Positions 35,593-44,076 of a stretch of 64,000 bases of DNA are shown piece after piece. The notes under the pieces are model-generated. The model saw only the letters and a list, made by a program, of their open reading frames with translations, was not told the origin of the DNA and ran no database searches. Location of the stretch: positions 1 to 64,000 of the forward strand of contig JBCBVV010000025.1 of NCBI GenBank assembly GCA_039817415.1, in the 5' to 3' direction. This DNA is from JALEFZ01 sp039817415 (GTDB lineage Bacteria; Bacteroidota; Bacteroidia; J057). The translations under genes and the position numbers were made by a program. Within the stretch, counting starts at the first letter, position 1. Every line of letters begins with the position of its first letter.

Positions 35593-37623
35593 ATGATAGC
35601 ATCATCTAATCAATGGTTGAAGTTTTGGCTGCTAATTGGATTATTCGCTTTACCATTGGCCATGATGGCCCAAAACCCCAAAGCAGAAAAAATCCTAAAG
35701 AAGGCTGACCTTTATTACCAGGCCAACGATAAACTCCGTTCTCAGGATCTTTATCTTGAGGTATTGGAAATGGACGAGGATAATTATCGTGCCGCTTTCC
35801 AACTAGGACGTATCAATCGATTCTTTAAAAACTATCGCGAGGCGTTGCGCTATTTTCGCAAAGCCAGTGAAATCGATCCCGACCGTAACGCGGACGTATT
35901 CATGCAGATAGGACAGACCTACAAAATCCTCGGTAACTACCGCAAGGCAAGAGAAGGTTTCGAAGAATTCAAAAAGCGCAATGGAGATTCTGCCTCCGAC
36001 CTTTACATGCGTGCAGAAATTGAAATTGAAGGATGTGATCTAGCAGACTCTCTCCTTCGTCAAAAGCCAGTTTGGGCAGTAAAATCTGCCTCTTTCAACT
36101 CGGCTGCAGGGGATCGTTTCCCAGCTTACCTTGACCAGCGTCAGGAGGATGTCTTTTTGGCTTTCACTTCTTCACGCCCTTTACCCGGTAAAAGAAACAA
36201 GCGTAACAGCGTAACAGGTGAGCCAAAGGATGAAGACATCTACTTCGTCATCAAGGAAAATGACTCCACCTTTAGTGCTGAAGTTGAGCGTATCAACAAC
36301 AAGAAAATCAACACCAAGACAAATAATGGTCCAGCTACCTTTACAGGTGATGGTCTGACCATGTATTTTTCTATTTGTAATACCAAGAAGAACAAGAATG
36401 GCTGTTCTATCTATGAATCCAAGTATGATCCTGCCAAGAAGGCATGGAGCAAGCCCGTGTTCATGGAAGGCATTAATGGAGAAAAGACTGTTATCTTAAA
36501 CGCAAAAGGCAAGACCAAAGCTACGCCTACAGATGACCGTCAGCCATATATATCTAGAGATGGAAGAACGCTATACTTCGTATCTGACCGTCCAGGTGGC
36601 GAAGGTTTGTTTGACATCTGGTACTCACGTCGTGTAGGAGCCGGTTGGTCTACACCTGAAAACATGGGACCTGTTGTCAATACTGCCTTCAACGAATATG
36701 CTCCTTTCGCCAATGATGGTGGGAACGCCCTTTATTTCTCCTCTGATGGACGCGCCGGCTTTGGTGGTACTGACCTTTACAAGGCTGAAGGGACAATCGG
36801 AAACTTCAGCGAACCCATGAACATGGGAGCTCCTATTAACTCATCTTACGATGACTTTGGGGGAATCTGGATGGATGAAGACTCTTTAGCTTACTTCTCC
36901 TCAGATCGTCCAGGCGGAAAGGGATCATACGACATCTATTGGGGTAAAGCTATTCCTGTGGATTTGTCGAAGCTGAATGTATCTGTGAAAGGTGTTATTC
37001 GTGATAAGTTCACCAAAGAGCCTATTCCATATGCAACTGCCACCCTCTTCCAATATGAGGAGGACGGATCTTTGACTGAGCTTGAGACCTTCAATACTGT
37101 AGATGATGCTGCTTATCAGTTTAAGCTGAAAGTAGACAGAAAATACAAAGTGCTAGGTAACGCTCCTGAGTATCTAGCGAATGAAGAGGAATTCGATACG
37201 CAAGATCTAAGAGAAGATCGTACGATCATCAAGAACATTGACATTGAATTGGAGCCGATCATTATCGAAAAGCCAATCGTACTACAAAATATTTATTACG
37301 ATTTTGATAAGTACTACTTGCGCTCTGATGCCGTACAGGAACTTCAGAAAATGATCAAAATTCTGAACGACAATCCTAACATCATCGTTCAGATGGGATC
37401 ACATACGGACTCCAATGGTACCCTGCCTTACAATGATGTATTGTCTAACAACAGAGCGAGGGCTGTAGTGGCCTTCTTGGCTGACAATGGCATCAACCCA
37501 TCTCGTCTTTCATGGTATGGCTTCGGTAAGCGAGAGCCTTTGATTACACCAGAATTGACGGATGAAGATGAGCAGATAAATCGCCGTACAGAATTCAGAA
37601 TTCTTTCTATCGACTTCGAATAG
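35593..37623 (+). CDS. PorE-like OmpA-family protein (TPR, propeller, CarboxypepD_reg, OmpA_C)
   Basis: The 676-residue protein has a signal peptide (about 1-26, ending MMAQ), TPR units (about 28-140), WD40/PD40-type propeller repeats (about 155-455, e.g. PYISRDGRTLYFVSDRPGG, NDGGNALYFSSDGRAGFGG, MDEDSLAYFSSDRPGG), a carboxypeptidase-regulatory domain (about 465-560) and an OmpA_C peptidoglycan-binding domain (about 565-675, GSHTDSNGTLPYNDVLSNNRA). This is the order found in PorE, which tethers the type IX secretion machine to peptidoglycan, and in several paralogs. The lipobox Cys of lipoprotein members is not evident. The codons look like those of a well-expressed gene. Confidence 0.85.
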   Translation: MIASSNQWLKFWLLIGLFALPLAMMAQNPKAEKILKKADLYYQANDKLRSQDLYLEVLEMDEDNYRAAFQLGRINRFFKNYREALRYFRKASEIDPDRNADVFMQIGQTYKILGNYRKAREGFEEFKKRNGDSASDLYMRAEIEIEGCDLADSLLRQKPVWAVKSASFNSAAGDRFPAYLDQRQEDVFLAFTSSRPLPGKRNKRNSVTGEPKDEDIYFVIKENDSTFSAEVERINNKKINTKTNNGPATFTGDGLTMYFSICNTKKNKNGCSIYESKYDPAKKAWSKPVFMEGINGEKTVILNAKGKTKATPTDDRQPYISRDGRTLYFVSDRPGGEGLFDIWYSRRVGAGWSTPENMGPVVNTAFNEYAPFANDGGNALYFSSDGRAGFGGTDLYKAEGTIGNFSEPMNMGAPINSSYDDFGGIWMDEDSLAYFSSDRPGGKGSYDIYWGKAIPVDLSKLNVSVKGVIRDKFTKEPIPYATATLFQYEEDGSLTELETFNTVDDAAYQFKLKVDRKYKVLGNAPEYLANEEEFDTQDLREDRTIIKNIDIELEPIIIEKPIVLQNIYYDFDKYYLRSDAVQELQKMIKILNDNPNIIVQMGSHTDSNGTLPYNDVLSNNRARAVVAFLADNGINPSRLSWYGFGKREPLITPELTDEDEQINRRTEFRILSIDFE

Positions 37624-37644
37624 GAAGACGGAAAAAACGAATTG

Positions 37645-37684
37645 ATCGTAGAGACGTAGCATGCTGCGTCTCTACGATTTTTTT
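37645..37684 (+). terminator. Near-perfect palindromic terminator, REP-like sequence
   Basis: ATCGTAGAGACG at 37645-37656 pairs with CGTCTCTACGAT at 37667-37678; the loop itself contains the palindrome AGCATGCT, so almost all 34 bases pair. Seven T bases follow. It should end transcription of the PorE-like gene. The core GTAGAGACG...CGTCTCTAC resembles a palindrome type that I recall as repeated in genomes of Bacteroidota and cyanobacteria. Confidence 0.85.
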
Positions 37685-37728
37685 ATATCCTAAAAAACAC
37701 CAACTTTGCCCCTTCAAGATTCAGATTC

Positions 37729-38889
37729 ATGAGTAGCAATTACGCCAAGAGAGGAGTCTCTGCAGACAAGGAAGATGTCCACTTCGCCATCCGTAACCTG
37801 GATAAGGGATTGTATCCCAATGCATTTTGCAAAATTCTGCCTGACCTGATTGCAGGGGATGACGACTATGTCAACATCATGCATGCAGACGGAGCAGGGA
37901 CAAAATCCTCTTTGGCTTATTTATATTGGAAAGAAACAGGAGACCTTTCTGTCTGGAAAGGAATAGCACAGGATGCGATTGTCATGAACTTGGATGATAT
38001 GCTGTGTGTGGGCGCGACAGATTCCTTCCTCTTCTCCAATACAATTGGAAGAAACCCCTTTTACATCACCAAAGATGTGTTAGCTACTATGCTAGAAGGG
38101 ATGGAGGAATTCTTTGGTATGTTGCGAGAATATGGTGTTACCATTCACAATACTGGAGGAGAGACCGCAGACGTAGCGGACCTGGTTCAAAGTATGATCT
38201 TTGATGCAACGGCTTTTTCTCGCATTCCCAAGACCTCTGTGATTTCAAATGAAGATATTCAGGCAGGAGATGTGATCCTGGGACTGGCAAGTTTTGGGCA
38301 AACAGTCTATGAAAACTCCTACAATGCAGGTACAGGTTCAAACGGTCTGACCAACGCACGTCATGATGTTCTGACGAAGGTATATGCCGAGAAATATCCT
38401 GAAAGCTATTCCAACAAAGTTCCCAAAGATCTTGTGTATGCAGGTAAGCATCTGTTGACCGATCCGCTTGAGGGTACTTCTGTCAATGTTGGGAAAGGGC
38501 TATTGAGTCCAACAAGGACTTATCTTCCCTTGATCAAGAAAATTCTACCTACCTACAGAGAGAAGATTCATGGTTTGATCCATTGTACAGGAGGGGGGCA
38601 AACCAAGGTGATGAAGTTTGTCAAGGGGCTTCACATCATCAAGGATAATATGTTTCCTACCCCGCCTCTCTTCAAGTTGATCCAACAATCATCTGGAGCA
38701 GCATGGTCAGAAATGTATAAGGTCTTCAACATGGGACATAGGCTAGAAATATACACAGACCAAGGAACAGCAGAAGCGATCATGAAGGAGGCGGAAAGCT
38801 TCAAGATTGAAGCAAGAATCATAGGTAGATGTGAGGCTGCCGATACGAACCGACTGACCATTGCTGGAGAAGAAACAGTGGTTTATTAA
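37729..38889 (+). CDS. purM: Phosphoribosylformylglycinamidine cyclo-ligase (AIR synthase)
   Basis: The 386-residue protein matches the AIR-synthase family in its Bacteroidota form: YAKRGVSADKEDVHFAI at the start, the ATP/metal-binding region MHADGAGTKSSLAY (about 46-60), NLDDMLCVGA (about 88-97), HNTGGETADVADL (about 138-151) and a late GGGQTKVMKF. It closes the imidazole ring to give 5-aminoimidazole ribotide in purine synthesis, in the cytoplasm. It stands alone between terminators, not in a pur operon. guaB lies about 8 kb away on the other strand. Confidence 0.9.
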   Translation: MSSNYAKRGVSADKEDVHFAIRNLDKGLYPNAFCKILPDLIAGDDDYVNIMHADGAGTKSSLAYLYWKETGDLSVWKGIAQDAIVMNLDDMLCVGATDSFLFSNTIGRNPFYITKDVLATMLEGMEEFFGMLREYGVTIHNTGGETADVADLVQSMIFDATAFSRIPKTSVISNEDIQAGDVILGLASFGQTVYENSYNAGTGSNGLTNARHDVLTKVYAEKYPESYSNKVPKDLVYAGKHLLTDPLEGTSVNVGKGLLSPTRTYLPLIKKILPTYREKIHGLIHCTGGGQTKVMKFVKGLHIIKDNMFPTPPLFKLIQQSSGAAWSEMYKVFNMGHRLEIYTDQGTAEAIMKEAESFKIEARIIGRCEAADTNRLTIAGEETVVY

Positions 38890-38914
38890 ACCCATCAACA
38901 ACATATTTCAAAAG

Positions 38915-38946
38915 AAAAGTCCCGACCATTTGGTCGGGACTTTTTT
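38915..38946. terminator. Bidirectional terminator between purM and dnaN
   Basis: A perfect 13-base stem (AAAAGTCCCGACC and its complement) has a four-base loop, with T bases on one side and A bases on the other, so it serves both convergent genes. Confidence 0.93.
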
Positions 38947-38970
38947 GTCTCTATAAAATAACTACTACGC

Positions 38971-40107
38971 TTAGATTCCTACGTAGGAATTCAGCATAAT
39001 AGGCATGATAAGCATGAGGATATTCTCTCCGTCTTCCTGCACATTAGGAAGAATAATTCCCGCTCTGTTGGGCTCGGATAATTCTACGATGACTTCGGCG
39101 GTTTCTACATTGGTGATGACATCCAATAGCAAGGCGGCGTTGAAACCAATTTCAATGTCAACTCCTTCGTAGTGGCACTTCAAGTTTTCTTTGGCCTCAT
39201 TGGCGAAGTCTGGATCTTCAGAAGAGATTTCCATTTCGCTTCCTTTGATGGAGAAACGAACCTGGTGAGTAGACTTGTTGGCGAAGATATTCACACGGCG
39301 TAGCGTACCTAGCAATTCAGCTTTGGAGATGAAAAGCTTGTTAGGGCTATTTGCTGGAATGACGTTTTCATAGTCTGGGTAGCGCTGATCAATCAGACGG
39401 CAAACCAAGAGCAAGTCATCTGTACGGAAGAAGGCGTTGTTCTCATTGTAGTGAATCACAACGTCTCTGTTGTCATTCGGGTCTAGAGATCCTTTTAATA
39501 AGTTAAGGGCCTTCTGAGGTACGATGAAGGAAGTAGGATTAGGAACGGTAACATCTACTCTTCTGTAGCGAACGAGTCTATGCGCATCTGTAGCGACGAA
39601 GGTGGTTCCATTTTCTCCCAAGTCGAAGAAAATACCATTCAAAGCAGCTTTGTCCTCATCGGTAGAAGCTGCAAAGAGCGTTTTGTTGATGGCTTTCAAC
39701 AAAATTGGCATAGGCATTTGGATGTTTTCCGTAGCCTCTGGCTGAGGAATCAAAGGGAAGTCCTCTCCATTCTCTCCACTGATTTTGTATTTCCCGTTTT
39801 CGGAACTGATCTCTACCCCAAAGCTCTTTTCATCAATGATGAAAGTAACTGGCTGTTCGGGTAAGGCTTTCAGAATGTCTAGCAGGATTTTCGCCGGAAT
39901 AGCCACCTTGACGGCTTCTCCTCTTGATTCTACCATCAGCCTTGTTTGCATAGAGGTCTCAAGGTTGGTGGTGGAGATGGTCAGGTTATTTCCTTCCAGC
40001 TCAAAGAGAAAGTTTTCAATGATGGGCAGCACAGACCTTGACGGAATTGCACCTGCTATTTTTCCCAGCTGCCTGGATAAGGCAGATGATGATACGATGA
40101 AATTCAT
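38971..40107 (-). CDS. dnaN: DNA polymerase III subunit beta (sliding clamp)
   Basis: The 378-residue protein is of typical length. It starts MNFIVSSSALSRQLGKIAGAIPSR-like with the usual phrases VLPIIENFLF and NLETSMQTR, and ends with a hydrophobic strand LMLIMPIMLNSYVG, as in clamp proteins (compare the MPMRL ending). The three-domain pattern is complete, with the middle domain phrase KTLFAASTDEDKAALNGIFFD and DAHRLVRYR. It clamps the polymerase to DNA. It is not next to dnaA or recF, which is common in Bacteroidota, so this is not evidence for an origin nearby. Confidence 0.95.
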   Translation of the reverse strand: MNFIVSSSALSRQLGKIAGAIPSRSVLPIIENFLFELEGNNLTISTTNLETSMQTRLMVESRGEAVKVAIPAKILLDILKALPEQPVTFIIDEKSFGVEISSENGKYKISGENGEDFPLIPQPEATENIQMPMPILLKAINKTLFAASTDEDKAALNGIFFDLGENGTTFVATDAHRLVRYRRVDVTVPNPTSFIVPQKALNLLKGSLDPNDNRDVVIHYNENNAFFRTDDLLLVCRLIDQRYPDYENVIPANSPNKLFISKAELLGTLRRVNIFANKSTHQVRFSIKGSEMEISSEDPDFANEAKENLKCHYEGVDIEIGFNAALLLDVITNVETAEVIVELSEPNRAGIILPNVQEDGENILMLIMPIMLNSYVGI

Positions 40108-40537
40108 AATACAGTGATATAGAGACGAGTGGACTAAATGGCCCGGTTTTTCTTGAAAATCAGGCTAATAACAAACTTAAGAATCTTTGAGGAAAATTGT
40201 TAGTATTATTCTTGTTCAAGGCCGTGAAATTTATGCACATTTTAGATGTTGATTTCTGTCCTCGCTTGAAATATGGCTAGAAGATCGAGCGGGAGGAGAT
40301 AAATCTCTCTTTTAAAATAGCTAGGTTTCCATTGTGCCATGCCCAAAAATGATGGGCCTACTCCTGCTATATTTTCAAACCCCTTCCATTTTAAGGTCAA
40401 TATTTCATTGGCTCGCGTCTATTAAAAGGGGAGATATTACCATTATTAGTAGTTTCTTTTTCGTATTTCCACGATTTGTTATTATTATAGAAAGATCAAT
40501 AATTATATTTTGTATTTGTATATCATATAGATAGTGC
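40108..40537. other. Divergent intergenic region between dnaN and the histidine kinase
   Basis: These 430 bases are AT-rich, especially the last 120 before the kinase. A 66-codon frame (40334-40534) has no recognisable product and low-complexity hydrophobic composition, so I do not call it. Promoters for both divergent genes must lie here. I see no hairpin or clear repeat. Confidence 0.5.
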
Positions 40538-42679
40538 ATGCTCCTTCGCTTCCTCCTCCCACTACTTTTTTTGATGCCAATCGTTCTTCATGCACAGTCA
40601 GAAGAATGGAAATCCCAAATCATGGAGTCCTTGGATGAGAGGAAGTCCATTTACCCTGGCATCTTGTCCCCTGTATTGGAAGATTGGGACTTTGATAGCC
40701 TTTTTTACTACTCAAGCAATTGGCTTTATACCCTTCAATACACACTAGGAGCGAATCTTGATACGCCTAAAGGGGACTCAATGGAGGCTGCTACAAGAGA
40801 ATTGATAGAGATTTTTAAGGAGCACAGGAAACAGGAAGAAGCATGGTATGTAGAATCCTGTGTGCAAGAGCGTTTGATCCGGTCCCTGATCAGAGTCAAT
40901 CGTTTTGAAGAGGCATTATCTGAACTCGCAGCATATGATTCCTCTTGCCAATATGCTTTTGACAAGCAATTTATGGAGGTGAATGATGGAATTCTTATTG
41001 GATATCAGTTGAAGGCCCAAGCGGCCTATGGACAAAATAACATTCCACAGTATTACAAAGAACTGTCAGATGGACTTGCCTTTATTGAGCAAAATGGTGT
41101 AGGGGGCTATGCTCAAATAGAGCTGTTTTTAGAGCTAGGAGACTTTTATGCCTTGATTCAGAATTACCCCAAGGAAAAGGAGCTGATTCGCAGAGCAGAA
41201 ATCATGATGAATGATAGCCTGGAGTCATATTGGGGTGGGTGGGAATACTACTACGGCATGCTGACAACTCGGTCTATGATGAAATTGGCCATTCGGGAAG
41301 AGGATAGTCTTACGGCTCGACAAATCAATCAAGAAAGGAGAAGGCTGTTCTATGGGGAGCCTGAAAATGCAATGGGATTTATCCTACAAGCAGCCTTTCA
41401 ATATTTGGATGAGGAGCAGCCACAACAGGGCTTAGGTTTTCTGCTAAGTTGGGAAAAGGAAATTCTTCGCAATGCAGACTCCTTGAAAAAGGCCGTTCCG
41501 ATAAACCTACTGCGAGAGATGAATGGATATTTTGCTGCCACTTACGAGGCCCTGGACCGACCCTTTGAGGCTGTTCAAGCCTTGACAAAATGGAAGGGTT
41601 CTGTAGATTCGGTAGAAGTAATATTCCCAGATCATAGGCCATTGATCTATGGCAAGATTCACGCTGCTCTTTCCAAGGAGGAAAAGTCCTCCGCAATTCT
41701 GAATGATAAACTCATTGCTTGCCTTCAAGCCAGCAAAGACAAAAAAATTATAGCGGCCCTGTACAAAGAAGAGATCAAAAAGGCCGAAGAAATTCAAAAG
41801 GCTAAGCTAGCTCTTCTAGAATCAGAAAAAGCTGCTCAACAAAAGTTCCTCAATACCCTTTTGTTCTCGCTAGGAATAGTCGTGCTGGCATTGGGGATCA
41901 TCCTTCTCCTACTGAGAGGACTCAATAAGTCCAATAAATTGCTCTCCATGAGACAACTTGAATTAATGGAGAAAAATCACCTTTTGGATCAATTGAATGA
42001 AGATTTAAAATCCTTTGCCCACTTGACAGCTCATGACCTCAAAGAGCCTAATCGAACCATTCGGTCTTTTTTGCAGATTTTTCTTAGAAGAGAAGGGGGA
42101 AAGTTATCGGATAATGGGCGAACTTTTATTGAAGATGCCCTGAGGGCTTCTGAACGAATTTCCCTTTTGCTCAAAGATATCATGGTATTTTCTCAGGTTA
42201 CCACAGGGACACCTAGTATGAGCAAAGTTGAACTGGACGAGGTAGCCGATATGGCCATGCTACAATTGTACAATAGAATTGAAGATAGAGGGGCGAAGGT
42301 TACGATTGAGCCAGACTTACCAGAGATATATGGCTCTACCAATACCCTTTCCCTCTTGTTTCAGAATTTAATTGGGAATGCTATCAAGTTTACCCCAGCA
42401 GGGAGAAAACCTATCATCACGGTTTCACATCATCGGGAAGGAGATAGGGTCAAGCTCATCTTTGCAGACAATGGAAAGGGAATTCCTGAAGACATGCTAA
42501 ACAGCGTCTTTACAGCCTTCTTTAAGGGAAAAGAGACCAAAAGTGAAGGGGCTGGACTTGGCTTGTCCATTGTAAAGCGTATTGTGAGCCAGCATTATGG
42601 AAGAATAATGGTGGAATCACAAGTAGATGTAGGAACAACTTTTCAGGTGGAATTGCCCCTAAGCCAACCTTCTAGCTAG
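40538..42679 (+). CDS. Sensor histidine kinase with exported TPR-like sensor region
   Basis: The 713-residue protein has a signal peptide (about 1-19, ending VLHAQ), a long periplasmic helical region with TPR-like character (about 20-430), a membrane segment (about 437-462, LLFSLGIVVLALGIILLLL), a HisKA domain with the phospho-accepting His499 in LTAHDLKEPNRTI, and an ATPase domain (NLIGNAIKFTPAGRK, DNGKGIPEDM, GAGLGLSIVKRI). The H-box is complete. No response regulator is adjacent, so its partner is elsewhere. The stop codon shares the four bases CTAG with that of the convergent gene. Confidence 0.9.
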   Translation: MLLRFLLPLLFLMPIVLHAQSEEWKSQIMESLDERKSIYPGILSPVLEDWDFDSLFYYSSNWLYTLQYTLGANLDTPKGDSMEAATRELIEIFKEHRKQEEAWYVESCVQERLIRSLIRVNRFEEALSELAAYDSSCQYAFDKQFMEVNDGILIGYQLKAQAAYGQNNIPQYYKELSDGLAFIEQNGVGGYAQIELFLELGDFYALIQNYPKEKELIRRAEIMMNDSLESYWGGWEYYYGMLTTRSMMKLAIREEDSLTARQINQERRRLFYGEPENAMGFILQAAFQYLDEEQPQQGLGFLLSWEKEILRNADSLKKAVPINLLREMNGYFAATYEALDRPFEAVQALTKWKGSVDSVEVIFPDHRPLIYGKIHAALSKEEKSSAILNDKLIACLQASKDKKIIAALYKEEIKKAEEIQKAKLALLESEKAAQQKFLNTLLFSLGIVVLALGIILLLLRGLNKSNKLLSMRQLELMEKNHLLDQLNEDLKSFAHLTAHDLKEPNRTIRSFLQIFLRREGGKLSDNGRTFIEDALRASERISLLLKDIMVFSQVTTGTPSMSKVELDEVADMAMLQLYNRIEDRGAKVTIEPDLPEIYGSTNTLSLLFQNLIGNAIKFTPAGRKPIITVSHHREGDRVKLIFADNGKGIPEDMLNSVFTAFFKGKETKSEGAGLGLSIVKRIVSQHYGRIMVESQVDVGTTFQVELPLSQPSS

Positions 42680-43134
42680 TTCAAAAACCGCTTCAACCAA
42701 GTCGCTTGAAGGGGCATTTCCCATTTGCCTAAATCATCGGTTTGGCTGAGGGAATGGTCTAGGACAATGGTCGAAGCCGTTAGTCTGCCTCCATCCACAT
42801 ACTGGGGCAATTCGCGAAAATGAACCTCGTCGATTTGTCCTTCCTCATTGCGGTAGAAGACATAGCCATTGTCCAATGTCTTCAGCTGGTGATGTTGTAG
42901 AATCTGAGTAATCCCTCGCTTGAGGCTATCAATCGAACAACCAGAAGGGCGAGCCACCGTTGGGCTTGCCTGGGCAATGATAAAGCGATCATATTTGATG
43001 GAGACCAAGCCATCTACAGGGGTGCCATGTGTTTGCCATTGAGCGGTAAAGGTCGCGAAGTCCTTTTCTAGAGCTTCTTTTTGTTCTAGCTTGAGTTCGT
43101 TTTTGAGGGAAAAAAACCAGGTATATTCTTGCAT
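42676..43134 (-). CDS. Small conserved Bacteroidota protein of unknown function
   Basis: The ATG at 43134 (MQEYTWFFSLKNELKLEQ) is preferred to a TTG six codons upstream, giving 152 residues. It resembles a phylum-specific family, with an N-terminal strand like VWYYQSNRPL, a THGTPV phrase and a conserved ASGCSIDSLKRGI-like segment (here RPSGCSIDSLKRGITQI). Database entries of the family are sometimes labelled ABC transporter ATPase, which the sequence does not support: there is no Walker A or signature motif. It ends inside the stop codon of the convergent kinase gene. Confidence 0.7.
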   Translation of the reverse strand: MQEYTWFFSLKNELKLEQKEALEKDFATFTAQWQTHGTPVDGLVSIKYDRFIIAQASPTVARPSGCSIDSLKRGITQILQHHQLKTLDNGYVFYRNEEGQIDEVHFRELPQYVDGGRLTASTIVLDHSLSQTDDLGKWEMPLQATWLKRFLN

Positions 43135-43228
43135 GCTGATGTTCTTGATCAATGCTGATGAATATACGAGGACAGAAGGAATTTTGTGGTGTCTTTTGTC
43201 AGTTTGTATCTAGATCGTCCTCCATAAT

Positions 43229-44071
43229 TTACATCCAGCCCAAGCCGGTTCCGCCAAGTGGATTTTTTCGGGCAGACCTAAGGGTATCACTTTCATTCCT
43301 GCTATCCCACCATTTTTGATAACCATCAAATGCCTTTTGTAGAGCAGCTTTGCTGTTAAATAGCCTTGGATTTCCTCTACGGGTTCCTAAGACAGGAGCA
43401 TTAGATGGGGGCATCAAAAAGTAGGGTTTATCTTCTCCCCTTCGCACATAATCTCTGCGAATGGCTTCTATCATCCAAAGCGTTACTTGACCCACACGGG
43501 CGCTGTCCATGCTAAAGCGACTGGTTGTCGAGACTGGAAAGTTGGTGATCACAACCGAATCTGGTCCTACCGCTAGCAGTGCTGGAATATCTCCCCAGCT
43601 AAGTCGTGGCAGGGAATTTCCTTCCCATTTATTGGCTTTGAGGGTGCCGATGACTTCTTGTACGGATTGAACGGCTTGCTTCGGATTCTTGACATTAGAG
43701 CTGGCAGTCAAAAGGGCTTGAAGGTAGAGCACGAGGCTATCCGTTTCATCAGGAAGGATGTTAGCCTCGTGCCCATAGGATGCACCATTGTTGGTAAGCG
43801 CAGCTTCATAGAAGGATTTCCTCGCTTCCAATTTGTATTGATATCCCTTTTCTGCTACAAAGGACAGCAGAAACTGCCCTTTTTCATCTGTTAGAAAGGT
43901 ATCAACCAATAAAGTGGGTCCTGCTTTTACGTATCGACTCAGGGAAAGAACCGCTGAAGGAATGGCCTTTTCATCGGCCTGATTCCTAACTTCAACTTTC
44001 ACTTTTACTTCAGCAGCTTGTTGGCAGGCCATTAGCCCTATCACCAACAAAGCAAGGATATATGGTCTCAT
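43229..44071 (-). CDS. Lipoprotein of unknown function (DUF4943-like)
   Basis: The start at 44071 gives MRPYILALLVIGLMACQQ, a lipoprotein signal, so the longer frame from 44095 is not needed; the product has 280 residues. An N-terminal part (about 25-110) looks like a carboxypeptidase-regulatory beta-sandwich (VKVEVRNQADEKAIPSAVLSL). The middle has LSWGDIPALLAVG and VGQVTLWMIEAIRR, phrases that recall DUF4943 proteins; this match is from memory and uncertain. The C-terminus ends GGTGLGWM. It starts six bases after the stop of the pullulanase-type gene, so it is in the same operon and may help handle glucans at the surface. Confidence 0.65.
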   Translation of the reverse strand: MRPYILALLVIGLMACQQAAEVKVKVEVRNQADEKAIPSAVLSLSRYVKAGPTLLVDTFLTDEKGQFLLSFVAEKGYQYKLEARKSFYEAALTNNGASYGHEANILPDETDSLVLYLQALLTASSNVKNPKQAVQSVQEVIGTLKANKWEGNSLPRLSWGDIPALLAVGPDSVVITNFPVSTTSRFSMDSARVGQVTLWMIEAIRRDYVRRGEDKPYFLMPPSNAPVLGTRRGNPRLFNSKAALQKAFDGYQKWWDSRNESDTLRSARKNPLGGTGLGWM

Positions 44072-44076
44072 GTATC

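Noticed and set aside
38971..40107. Replication origin near dnaN
   Set aside because: No dnaA gene, DnaA-box cluster or recF/gyrB neighbourhood is seen, and dnaN is often apart from the origin in Bacteroidota.
40334..40534. 66-codon open frame between dnaN and the histidine kinase
   Set aside because: Low-complexity hydrophobic translation in AT-rich DNA, no recognisable domain, no start context; probably chance.
42676..43134. Label ABC transporter ATPase for the small conserved protein
   Set aside because: No Walker A, Walker B or signature motif is present in 152 residues; the label appears to be a database habit.
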